64,000 nt of DNA, taken from positions 12,693,751-12,757,750 of the forward strand of contig OU744447.1 in NCBI GenBank assembly GCA_916610825.1, in the 5' to 3' direction. The first letter of the stretch is position 1. Each line of letters begins with the position of its first letter. Source of the stretch: Haliclystus octoradiatus. Its lineage: Eukaryota > Cnidaria > Staurozoa > Stauromedusae > Haliclystidae. The position numbers and the translations under genes are program-made. The notes beneath the pieces were generated by a model. The model had not been told where the DNA came from, ran no database searches, and saw nothing but the letters and a program-made list of their open reading frames with translations. Positions 34,476 to 47,200 of the stretch are shown piece after piece.

Positions 34476-37174
34476 GTCTTCCTTTCTTTGAACCATGTTT
34501 CAATAAATAAGCAAAATGATGACGTCACTGAAAATTATCGGTAATCTATAACGGCATTGATTATCGAGCAGCAAAAAGCGATCGATTTGACAGCATATCG
34601 CATATTAGTTATCAAATCGGCTTACAATATAGTGGCATATAGCAAGAGATCACTAAATAAATATATGGCAAAAACAGCGTGGGATTTTTAATGAATCCAT
34701 ACGCGCGCATTTCGTCTAATGCTGTTATAGATGTTACAATTAATAAGAATATGAATTCAAATTTCAAATAAATCGCCCCCTTAATGTCATTAATTATGCC
34801 TTTTGTAATGTGCACCAAGCCGACCCGCTGACATCTCTTCATTGATCGATTTTCATACTGCTATCAATGATCAATTAATAATATAGTTCTCAGTCGGTGC
34901 ACGATTGCTATAATAGAGAAGTGACAATCCGTGATCATAGTCCCATAGTCATATAGTTGCGGTTAGATAGGCAATATGTTGTGAAGGCCCCTTTTAAGCC
35001 CTTTACATCAAAGGCATGCAACGAAACAATTATATCCCGACTGACGTACAGAAGAGGCAGCGATGTTCATGACTCACTTGTTGGTGAGTGAGTCGTCATA
35101 ATTCTCAAGTTTTTAAGCCCCAAACGAATGAAAACCGAAAAGGATAACTTCATTTTGTGGTCAAAGACCATTAAATGAAATTGTTCTTTAGAACAAAAGT
35201 TGTATAGTCGATACAGCACCAGTACACGACAATATCTGCAAGTACTGTATTCGTGTTGGAATGTTATATCTTGATTGTTGATTCTATAAGGGACAAAGTA
35301 TTCCCGAGTGTCCAGACCATTACATTATATTCGTGTTGTCTGGCAAAGCAGAAAGGAAATCAATTAACTAATAAGATTGACTTCCAGAGAACAATACAAC
35401 AGTTCTTGGGAAGTCAATAAAAATGCGCGGGAAATTTCTACAGACAATAATGGGCGGTAGACAAGATTTGCAAAAGAAAATATAGAGAAATAAAGAACAC
35501 GATGATCTAAATTTATAATTCTTATTATTTTAGAATTCAAATAACATTGTAACCAACATCAACGAAACAGATGTGGTATAGTAAATTATTAATATCAACT
35601 CTTTGGAACAGAGTAAAATCAACAATTATTAATTATTATATATACTGACTATGATAATAATTATATAGCCTATAATTTATATATATATATATATTTTGAT
35701 ATTTAAAGAAAGATAATTATTAATAATAACAATTTGAAAAGCTAATTTTATGATAACATAGCAAACACATTTTATTCCAAACCATTTAAAAATCCCGTTT
35801 TAATCCTTTTCCAAACATGTTGGTTTTACAAACCATTTATAATTAATTATAATATATAGATATATCTACAATAAACTTCGAATATACATATAATGGATAT
35901 ATTTCAAATCTATAGAATATATTCAATGGATTATAAGTTGGTAGCCAACTTAATAATAAAGTTTATATCTTTGTACAATATTTTTTTAATGAATTTATAC
36001 CGAAATTTTGTTGACCAACCAAATTAAATAATAGAACGACATTCAAATATTTAATAACCATCTAATTTCTATAGTTTTCTTTTTTTCTTTCACGTTGGCT
36101 ATTCTCAGCCACGATATACATATCGATTGAGAATGGTTTTAATTCAGTCTTTGATGAAATCCAATTCATCATTGTTCAGTTGCCCCTGTATGGAAATTCC
36201 CAATAGAAAATATTTCATCGATTTAGCAACTTTGAAAATATGAAAATGTTCCACCAGTAATGATAGTTTCTAAACAAATCGTCCAATTATTTCCCCAGTA
36301 GTGAATCAAATTCTTGTTTTGATTGTAGATAAATTACGCCATTGATATATTTAAAAATATTAAACAAATATTACCGACAAACAGCATGAATTGAGTTCAA
36401 TAACACCTTAATGATATTTACAAGTTTAAATAAAGCATCAAATATTGAAAATAATAATAACAAAACCAAGAAGAAATAGCATAGCAACTGAGCTATTTCA
36501 TTTTAAATCCGTGAGAAATTCATAATTTAGTAAACATACATAGGTTACCGACTATAATTTGATAATAAATGATATGAAAACAATAATAATAATATAATAA
36601 CAATAAACGGGTATCTGAATTTGAATCAATTCTTTGCAATAATCCTGCACGTGCGTGGCTCAATAACAAGCGGATGTTAAAACGAACAAAAAAAAGATTA
36701 AACGAGAGAAATATACAATACGACAACGACAGACACCTGGCTCAAATACAAATTGAAAACCACAATTAAACAACAAATAATTTAGCTTTTAGCAATAAAC
36801 CCATGCAGCGAATGTCCAACCATATTAAACAAAACGGAAAAACGACGAGAAATAACATCGTAATAACTGACTAGACGAACAAGGTGACAACGCGTCAAAA
36901 TAAAAGGGGATTTACTCTTTCAAAGGAAAAATATTCACAAACAACCACGAGTGATTCAAACCACGGAAATACAACTGTCGTATAAATCCCCAATGAAAAT
37001 TTACTAATTATTTATGTTTACCAAATTCCTCACGTTTAGAAATTCAAATTGATATGTGAGCGATGTTACTATATTATTCATTGTTGTTGCTAGGGGCATT
37101 TATCTTTTGTAAAATATTTAACGACAACAAAAACAAATCGATAAATTTATACATACTGCTGTGTTGTACTGCTT
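34476..37174. other. Very AT-rich region; nanos 3' flank
   Basis: No gene was recognised. The part next to 37175 would contain the nanos 3' UTR. A Pumilio-type word UGUAAAUA lies on the minus strand at 36415-36422, about 750 nt beyond the stop; whether it is inside the transcript is unknown. Short (TA)n runs occur near 35680. Confidence 0.35.
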
Positions 37175-37990
37175 TTATAACGGCATAAAATTTTCTTTAG
37201 GCTTCGGTGTATATCTTGGGCAGTATTTAATTGTATGAGATTCATCTCCATTAGCTTTGCAAAGTGGACATGTATAGGCACGAAGGATAGGGCAAGATGT
37301 TTTGCCATCGGTATTTTTCAAACTGTGGCTTGTGTAAAATTCACGACTTTCTCCATTATTCCTACAAAATACACAGACATTTCTCTGACTTTGATTGCCA
37401 TTATTTAATCCCTGTCGATATATATTTTCTTGATAATTAGCAGATGTTGTATTTTGTAAACGACGCGTTTTGATGGGGCGTCGATTTTCTGTACTTTGAC
37501 GCCGTAGCAACGCTTGATCAAATTCACTCGTGGTATTATTAGATGAATGCAAAGAAAAATCTTTCCCAATTGGTTTCATAATTTCAAACATATCATTATC
37601 ACTACGGCTATCTTGTGATGAAGATTCACTTTTATCTGAATCGAAACTATTCATGCGATTTCGAAGTAGTGCTGATGTTGATACTTCAAAAAGGCCATCG
37701 AAAGATTGTAAACTAGAACTTTCTGAATTAGGTGAATCGATACTGAATGTAGTTCCTTCTGGTTGAATAATGTTAATCAAACCAAGATAATCTTGAAATA
37801 CTCTAAATTCATTTTCTTCCACTTTACTGATTAATTTATCCTGTTTTGACGATGTAGATGATTCCAATTTAGTACTTTTTGAACCAACTACAACCACGTG
37901 CATTTTAGAATACAAATCGTTACCAACGGTTGTATCTAAAAATTCTTCAGCAGAATTAGCTACAATTGATGATGAATTTTCCCTCTTCAT
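37175..37990 (-). CDS. nanos: Nanos-type RNA-binding translational repressor
   Basis: A single exon encodes 271 residues. The C-terminal Nanos zinc-finger domain is complete: C206-x2-C209-x12-H222-x10-C233 then C241-x2-C244-x7-H252-x4-C257, starting CVFCRNNGE and ending HTIKYCP, exactly the family spacing. It binds RNA together with Pumilio and represses germline targets. Residues 62-73 (FRVFQDYLGLIN) resemble the NOT1-interacting motif of deuterostome Nanos proteins, which recruits the CCR4-NOT deadenylase; the usual Trp is Phe here. The region between is Ser-rich and probably disordered. The start context AACATGA is favourable. There is no intron, common for nanos genes. It acts in the cytoplasm of germ cells by family knowledge. 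Confidence 0.96.
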   Translation of the reverse strand: MKRENSSSIVANSAEEFLDTTVGNDLYSKMHVVVVGSKSTKLESSTSSKQDKLISKVEENEFRVFQDYLGLINIIQPEGTTFSIDSPNSESSSLQSFDGLFEVSTSALLRNRMNSFDSDKSESSSQDSRSDNDMFEIMKPIGKDFSLHSSNNTTSEFDQALLRRQSTENRRPIKTRRLQNTTSANYQENIYRQGLNNGNQSQRNVCVFCRNNGESREFYTSHSLKNTDGKTSCPILRAYTCPLCKANGDESHTIKYCPRYTPKPKENFMPL

Positions 37991-38783
37991 GTTGCGATCT
38001 GTTGAGTATTAAAATATAATCACCTTTTAAAATTTATATCTGAAGCAATCTTTAATAGGGCAGACCTTGAGATTGGCCCTGTATCCAACCAGACGATTTA
38101 TTACAGTAAAACGGAGGTCCGTTGCTTGTTGCCGACAGTCTAACACAAAATACAGAAGTCAACGTGATTTGGCGGCTTGAGTAATAAATCGCACACCAAA
38201 AACGAAATCAAGTAGATTGCAAGCAAGTGATAACACAAAGATCTGTGCATCAAGTGAAGACAGATGTCAGATTCAGTAGCGCAAGCTGCATTATTGATAA
38301 TTTGTGAGAGAATGGCGCGTGAAAATATGAAATCAATCTATTGTAGAAAAGTGACCTCATTCATTCGCCATAACATGTGCAAAATGATTGTTATGCAAAT
38401 AAGACGATCGCAATCAAAATGTTTGAGCACGTTGTCCGCTAGTTCTGTTTGACCAATCACATGGTGTTATCGGTCAATAAGACGTCATGCTTTTAAGCAA
38501 TGTTGCTCATCGTATGATGGACGGACGCAAAAACAACAACGCGCACGCGGTTAAAATGTCTTAAGGCCGCCCGCCTTGTTAACTTTCAATTTTCAATATT
38601 ATTATGCGGATGCGGTTAATGATTACACAAGCCATTTGGAATTCTCCAATTTAATCTGAAATAGTAGAGAATATCCAACTTCAACGGTTGGTTTATGATT
38701 TGATTTCTTTCTTTAAACACACAGTAGAATTTTTACTTTATTTAATCGCCCAATTAACATTTATTTGACTTCAAGAGAGCTTA
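37991..38783. other. nanos upstream region
   Basis: Probably contains the nanos 5' UTR and promoter. No specific motif was identified. A Harbinger-like element lies 0.8 kb upstream of the start codon. Confidence 0.35.
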
Positions 38784-39614
38784 CCCCTAGGTTATACGCC
38801 GTACTTTCGAGAGCCGTACCAACTTTTTTTGGTACGCCGTACCAATTCGACCAAACACAAAAAATTATAAAAGTGGGATTATACGCCGATCCAAAAGTGG
38901 CGTCCCAGTTGATTTTTGTTTGAACTTTACCGCTTCCTGTGAGAAGAGCTGTGACATTCTGTTCTGAGAATCCGTAATAGAAAGACTTTTTAATTCGAAA
39001 TCTGCATAGTTTTTACTGCAAATTATTATTTGTCGACATACGCGTATTTACAAAGCCACTAAAATATATTTGGTTTACAATCACGATGCTCAAGATTATG
39101 TTATCTTCATACTTAAAATATTTTTCATATTTAAAGTGCTCAAAAACAATATATCATTGATAGATAGATTATTTGCTTTCGATAAAATCATGATAAAATA
39201 TAAAAATGGCAAAGAATACACAAATGTGATCACAACAGTAGTTTATTCATTTATTTGAATTTAAAACGTAATACTACACCACCGCTATTGTTATGATACG
39301 ATTACTAACCACGGTTACTTAGCAACAGGCAGGAAACAATAAGAAATTCATACAGAAACCCCCTGGAAATGACGAAAACATTCCAAATTCGAAATGGTAC
39401 GCCTCACGAAAGTACGGCGTATATTCCAACTGCTTTTTCAGGCGTACCGGTACGGCTGTTTTCAGTTTGGTACGCCTGGATCAGCCGTACTTTCGATTTT
39501 GGGTCGACCCAAAAATTAATCGCCGTACTTTGCCAGATTATACGCCGTACTTTCAGGCGTGCCGATCCATTTTTGATGGATCGCCTCTCGAAAGTACGGC
39601 GTATAACTTAGGGG
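38784..39614. mobile_element. Harbinger-like non-autonomous transposon with TTA duplication
   Basis: This 831-bp element begins CCCCTAGGTTATACGCCGTA followed by CTTTCGAGAG. It ends with the inverse, CTCTCGAAAGTACGGCGTAT followed by AACTTAGGGG, giving inverted repeats of about 30 bp. TTA flanks both sides (38781-38783 and 39615-39617), fitting the 3-bp duplication of PIF/Harbinger elements. The words GCCGTAC and GTACGGC recur many times in the sub-terminal 250 bp of the right side. No transposase remains. Confidence 0.75.
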
Positions 39615-39617
39615 TTA

Positions 39618-41010
39618 CGAATGCGTGCAAACAATGTCGTTTTAATTTCAATTTAAATTGTTCTTTTTTCAATAACTACGAGCATAGAAATAGTCAAATG
39701 ATTGAAGATTAAATCCTAAAATAATGTCTCTTTTCTGTAAATCAATCTACTTCATTCTACTATATTGATATCCTTTATTTATTACTGAAAACAATTACTG
39801 TAAAATTAAGCAATCAATATTTCTAGATTGTGTTTTCTACCTTCTAGACAGACGTATTTAATTATGAGACAACGGAAATTACTCTTTTCTAATAAATTAG
39901 CCTTCTGTGAAATGAGAACATAGTATGTTTAAGAAATAGAATACGGTATAACAACAGTCCATTTTGTAGGTATGTTTGCTACAGCTGGCGCCTTCCGTAC
40001 TCAACTGAGACACGACAGGTGGATAGTGGCTCAAAATGAATTAAAACTTTGTTTTTAGTTGACACGCCACTATAAATAAAGCACAGTGGAAAATACTCAT
40101 TTATAAACCTTTTTAGAGGCAATCAAAAGTACAATTTTTATTCGGATCAAACATAAAATGCCGGCTATCAAATTCCAAAATTATTTTTTTACCAAATAGC
40201 TATACTGTATTTTGCAAAGTATTCATCTTTACCATAAATTGAGTAAAATGTAAACAATGCAAACTACTGCGTTTGTTTGACGTTATCATGTTTAAATTGA
40301 GATATTGTAATCACAACATATTTTTTAAGCAACTTGGAAATAGATCAATACAGCCATTATTCCATACTTTCAAATAATAATTTAAATTTCTCTTTACAAT
40401 AATCAAGCATTTCACAAATAGCCTAAATTTAAACTACACGATTGCATAATAGTTAATCGCTTAACTTTGCAACCTCTGAACACAGTTTTTGCAAAGTAAT
40501 TAGTTATACAAAGAAAAGAGAAAGGCACTCGTTTGATATCGGAAATTGGCCAGTCACCAGTATCTGGTAACCTATAACCTAACAGTTAACCGTATATTGA
40601 GTTGAGCCTGGATTTGTTCCTATTTTATTATGGTTATTCTCAAGTTCAACTAATTTTCTTTGATTTTGTCCAAATTTGAGGCTTGATGTTCTTATAAAAA
40701 AGAATGCAGCAGTACAATTAATGTATAACTACTGTATGTATTCAATTAATATAACGACCCAACAAATTCGCAGTAATTGTAACGATACGTAGAGCTAATT
40801 AATGGAGCTCACTTACTGTACTTTTTTACACTGTACGTATATGTACCGCTTGCTTGAATGTAGTTGTGGGTTTGATTTTTTGGTTTAAACAGAATCACAT
40901 CATTAATTAAAATGTTTTCGTGATCACATTTTGACCCTAGTGGATAAATATTCCTAAAACAACAACGCAAGATAAAAAGAAGATATATTCGGTACGATCG
41001 TTTTAAATAC
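39618..41010. other. Intergenic between nanos and NAT10 3' end
   Basis: AT-rich; no gene or repeat recognised. Confidence 0.3.
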
Positions 41011-41016
41011 TTTATT
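41011..41016 (-). terminator. NAT10 poly(A) signal AATAAA
   Basis: Minus-strand AATAAA, about 215 nt beyond the NAT10 stop codon. Confidence 0.55.
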
Positions 41017-41229
41017 ATCCGATAGACACCATAGTGAAACGGTTATTGATAAAAACAGTTAATAATATCTATATGCTTCTATATGCCAGATGAGTGCCTA
41101 ATTATACAGACCATACAAAAGTAGGAAAAACTGATACAGAAACGTTCATATCGAACTACATATATAACAAATAATCATATGGTGTCAAAATATTTCATAT
41201 ATTTATAACAATGCATCAATGATTATAAT

Positions 41230-44200
41230 CTATTTTCGAGATTTCTTCGTTGATTTCGGTGTGCGGGTCTTTTCATTCTAAAAAGAGAGATAAATGAAGC
41301 ATGCAAACGCGATAGAAACGATAGAAACATAGATTAAAGACACTATCTGAATTATTAAAAGTTCGAATATATATTAAGAAATCGGTTGATCATATAGGTA
41401 GCAGGCGTCAGATTAATCAATCGATGAACAAAGTACGATAATCTTTATAGATTAAATATCAATTGACAATGGCTTTGAGGCAATCTTTTAAACAGATACG
41501 AATTCAGATCAAAGCGCAAGACGAAAAAAAAACACAGCAGCGAGTTGGTATGATATTGAAACTTCTATGTTAATATAATGCTTACAAATTAAACACCATC
41601 AATTTGAAAGTGCGTATATTTGTAAAGATTTTGCTAATCTTTTGATGATAAGCACATCGGGTCAATATAATAACGCTGTTATAAGGCAAGGGAGTGGAGT
41701 ATAAAATCACCTGCCATCTACACATAACTCATTGTCATTGTATATTTGTCATTGTGGAATACAAACGGATTAAGAATAGTTAATGTACTATTTGTTTCAA
41801 ATGAAGAAACACATCTATCAGTAATTGTAGTTAGATCAACTGAATTTGAAAGTAAAATGACATTAATTTCTCAAGTTTGAATTTTGAATTCTATAACGAT
41901 GTTGTTGTTGTTGTTACATTTATTTGCCAGTATACCAAAAGTACAGGGTGTATAGCAATTATTATACATTGTATCATAGTCATTATTTTCCATAATTACA
42001 TCATTGACATTATGATTATTTACACACTGTATCATGTAATATCACATGTCTATAAAATTGTGACTTGATTACTTATCGAAATTATTACAGAATTACGTTT
42101 TGTGACTAATCGAGATAGACTGTCGTATAATATCTTACTGAACGATGACTTGAACATAAAAACCGTGACTATATTATCAATGCGGTTTCTTTTATGATCT
42201 AATTATGGCCATCAGTATCAATAATATCGCGATATTGAGACGGCTTGTCGTATTAATATTAATTGTGGTCATATCAGTTAGCGTTCGGGTTAGCGTTTTT
42301 ATTAGTATAGGCGCATTATGTTACTGCTGATTGCAATAAATTAAATATATTGCATTTGATGATGCCCATGAGCAATGAATTTATCACGAACATTGAAAAC
42401 AAGACTACAGTATATTCATTTATAAGCAGTAGTAAATATAATTATTCGCAAACGAGACAATAAAAGATGGAGGCCATATGCAAGTATCTTTGCGGATGTA
42501 ATAAATCTATCATGAGCTGAACCAATAGACAATAACATAATACGATATTGTTGCGCAGTACCGTATATACTGTATCAAATACGCTGCGCAATCAATGAAT
42601 TCCATAGTTGTCGATAGTCGAGGACCAATGAAAATTGACAGCTACCCCCATAGTATGTACCAAGGCCCAAGGGTAATCTTGAGTATGCCGTGCCGGGAGC
42701 TTAATTTCATCCGTATGAACCCCCTCAAGTAACTAGATGACAGTGACTACAAGTGAATGATTATATATAGACCAGAGGTGTATAGGAGCCGGAGTCTAGA
42801 TTGCAATCTTGGTAATTTCTTAATAAAATAAAATCGTTTGGTTATTTCTACATTGAGGTTGGATTCAAGGATTGGCTATATATAACATATTATTTTAATT
42901 TATTTCGTACATTTCTATGCTTGGTAAATTTTGGGTTGAGAAATTAATCGATTTTCGGACATTTAACAGGAATTTGTCTGCAACGTTTTGGAGCCGGAGT
43001 CGGAATTGGAGTTGATTTTTCTTACATTTTCTGAGCCGGACTCTGAGTCAAAGGACTTTTAGTGTATAAGGACTTTTTTTCGGATTTGGAGTTTGAAAAT
43101 TCTGACTGATCCGTACACCTCTGATATAGACCATTTAGGTTTACATAATTAGTTACTGTTCACTTTTCGAATTGAGCGGTGACTTTGAAATTGAAAGTGT
43201 TACTGTCTGATAAAACATTTCTTTATTACCTCAGCGCATGGCGAAGGTATATACCGCATTAGCAAATACAGTTGTGGTTAGTTTCCCAGAGGCACGCAGA
43301 TACTACATGAAATGACAAAAGCAGCCAGTACGTTCCTTCTGTGTCAACACAAACATGCTTGGCACGAACACATCAATGCCGCCAACATAATTATAGTTTT
43401 CGCAAGGCTGAGCAAATGCCTTATAAAACGGAAATAAAAACAACAATGTATTGAACAGCTGAACTATAAAACAGGCGTGGTTGTTTACTTGTTGACATTG
43501 TAATGAATTATGAAATTGTTCATCAAATAGTGCATACCAGCACGCCGGCAAGTTAACAAAACGAAATGATCGAAATCAGAATGTCCTAGAATATCACTGA
43601 ATGTCAGTGTAACTATATAAACATTGTATTTACTTACCGTTGAACGTTTCTTATCTCGTTTTTCTCTTTTCTCAGCATCACTGTATAAAACAAAGGTGGT
43701 TTATTAGTATAATGGTATTCACTACCAAAACAAAAGTGCGGGAGGGACAGAATGTCTGGGGGGTTTTCAATCTTACACAAAAATGAAAAAGAAAAGAAAC
43801 GGAAAGAGTTAAGAGATAAAATTCAATATGTGTTATGCGTAAGGGTGGGAATTCAACGATGAATGAGCAGACTCATGTTGAATTCAGCAAACAACAAACA
43901 AACAAAACTTGTTATTTAATAGTAAATCATGAATGCGTAGTCGTTTCGTTATTTTGCGTGTCGCGGTGATGATATACACTTTTTTCTATAAGAACCAGTA
44001 GATTTTGGCTGAGGCTCAGCGTTACTGTATTATCTTTTTCATGATTTTACCTCTTAACTCGGAATTTTGTTTCTCTAAATTCAATGTTTCATTATAAACA
44101 GTACTGCAGTGCGCAGTACTGATCATGTAATTTTCTTGTCTCGTACAGTACAATACTGTATGTAATGTACAGTTCTCCCAGCAAAATCACATAGTGCATT

Positions 44201-47200
44201 GTGCATACAGCAATACAGTAGCATTTGTTTATTTTTAACGTTTTGATTATTGTTATTGTTGAGAACTTGGAATTTAGAATTCTAAAAATCATCTATTTGT
44301 TCTCAAATTTTTAGCAATCTGAGCCTCAGTGTTCTTATAAAAAGTGTAGGTATTATCATTAACCACCACCGCCACGAGACCAATTTGATATGACGTATAT
44401 TTTGAAATGTGCAACGACGAAATCATCCAAGAACGTATTTGTCATCATAAAAGACAGTACAGCGCCATCTGACCACCTGAAAGCTGGAGCAAAATCGTTC
44501 ACAGGAGAGTGGGCACCATTCCGTCAACTCAAATCAAATAGGAGTATGCTTTTAATTAATAGTTTCGTATACAAGCTATAACAGCGATACAAACGCAGTA
44601 TACAGTAGATTTGTGGGGCAAAATAGGACGTTAGGTAATGGTGAAATTGAAGGATAATGTTTCTCGAACGTTTTCGGATGTATTTTATTCTATTTTGCTT
44701 TACGGAACATTTGGAATGCTGTGACCACACCCTCATAATATAGTTCTATAATTAATAGTTAATGGCACTATGGTTATGAAATGATATTATATGATAGATT
44801 TCGTCATTTCGACTGGCAAACAAAGGAAACTTTACACTGTATAAAGTGTCACTTACATACAGCCTTAAGATTAAGAGCTAATTTAAAGGGTTACTAATTA
44901 AGACATGATGATGCTATGATTTTAATGCTATGATTATTTTTTTTAATTAAATAGTTTACAGTATGTTGACAAATCAAATGGCTTTAGTCCCTCTTTGAAT
45001 TGAATAAAAGTTTTTGATGTAACAATATTATCTGTCAGATTGTTCCATCAGGGTGTTGTACGGTTGAAAAATTGATGCTTGACGAATTGTAATCGTGGTA
45101 AGTTTAGAACAATAAGTTTACAAGAATGTCCACGCATTGAATGTACTGATTATTATCATATTCAAAACTTAAATCATCTATTGATAAATCTATACATTTA
45201 CACCACTGTCGCTTCTCTCACGCAGAACCACTGTTCAAACAAATTGAATATCTTGAAATTGAACAATTAGTATTCTACTAAAGTCTTCCAATTATTACAT
45301 ATTGTCACTCTTAAAAAATGTCCTGAAACATTAATTGAAATATTACGTTTTTGCATCTCTTCACAGACGTAAAAATAACATTTTTCATATTCATTTTGCT
45401 AAAAATACTTTAAATCAAAACTTTCCAAAATCCAATTTTCCATTTATGTGGAATGGCTTTGGGTTTGATTTTGACATCAAGCTGCTGACTCATCGATTCC
45501 TTTCAAAATTTTTCAATTTTTTCAAAAAGATTATTACAATGTCTGCACAGGAAAATCCATTTGCTAGGGTAGGCTTTTATTCTTGTTTTAAGCAACACAT
45601 TTTCTTAAAACAAGAAAGTAAGTGGTGTGAATATTTCATAAAGAAGATATTTTCTTGAATCAAGAAAATTTTTCTACGCTAGACTAAAATTGCTTGAATT
45701 ATTGAAATTTGCTAGCCTAGTCTAAATTTGCTTGTTGTCATGTATTTGATTTATAAAAATATAGAGTATCAATTCTGTTAAAATTAGCCCTATAAATTCA
45801 TACTGTTTTGTGCTCTTGGCTCCTACATTCAATATTCTACACTGTTTAACAGATAGATAATGGATCTTGAAGTAGAAATTATAATATACAGCAAACTTTT
45901 ATAATTGATTGAAGTTTCTATTATCTTACGTCTTAGATAACAGATTTAGCCCAAATTAATCTAGCAATCCAGAATAGTTCACAAAATATCATCACGAAGA
46001 TTCACAATGCTTTTTGCTCATAAAATCAAAACTTTTAAAAATTATTTAAAAAAACTACTCATTGTAGTTAGCCTATGTGAAATAGATAATATAACTTATG
46101 TTAAAAAATTTAATGATCAGCTGAAGTTCTAATTATGCTGAAGGTACTGATTTTGTTAATATCAACACGATAATTCACAATGTTATTTGCTAATAAATTC
46201 AAAAATTCTCAATATTGTTTGACAAAATTAATCACGGTAGTTAGTTTAGCTTAAGTGAAATAGAAAAGATGATTTATTTTGAAAAAATTCAATAATTAGG
46301 AGAAGTTCCAATTATGCTAAGGGTACTGATTTTGTTAATTTCAACGCGATAATTCACAATGTTATTTGCTAATAAATTCGAAATTTTAAATATTGTTTGA
46401 CAAAATTACTCATGGTAGTTAGTTTAGCTTAAGTGAAATAGAAAATATGATTTATTTTGAAAAAATTAAATAATTAGCTGAAATTCCAATTATGCTAAGG
46501 GTACTGATTTTGTTAATATCAACACGATGATTCACAATGCTATTTGCTAATAAATATAAAAATTCTCAACATTATTCAGCGAAATTGCTTATGGTAGTTA
46601 GTTTAGCCTAGGTGAAATAGATAATATGATTGAATTTGAAAAAATTTAATGATTAGCTGAAATTCCAATTATGTTAAGGGTATCGATTCAGTTAATATCA
46701 ACACAACAATTCAAACTGCTATTTGCTAATAAATTCAAAGCTTCTCAATATTATTTGACAAAATTACTCATGGCAGTTAGTTTAGCTTATGTGAAATAGA
46801 AAATGTGATTTATTTTGAAAATATTCAATAATTAGCTGAAATTCCAATTATGCTAAGGGTACTGATTTTGTAAATATCAACACGATAATTCACAATGCTA
46901 TTTGCTAATAAATTCAAAAATTCTCAATATTGTTTGACAAAACTACTCATGGCAGTTAGTTTAGCTTATGTGAAATAGAAAATGTGATTTATTTTGAAAA
47001 TATTCAATAATTAGCTGAAATTCCAATTATGCTAAGGGGACTGATTTTGTAAATATCAACACGATAATTCACAATGTTATTTGCCAATAAATTCAAAACT
47101 TCTCAATATTGTTTGACAAAATTACTCATGGTAGTTAGTTTAGCTTATGTGAAATAGATAATATGATTTATTTTGAAAAAATTCAATAATTAGCTGGAAT

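Noticed and set aside
37530-37766. Plus-strand open frame over nanos
   Set aside because: Antisense shadow of the nanos coding region, with no family match.
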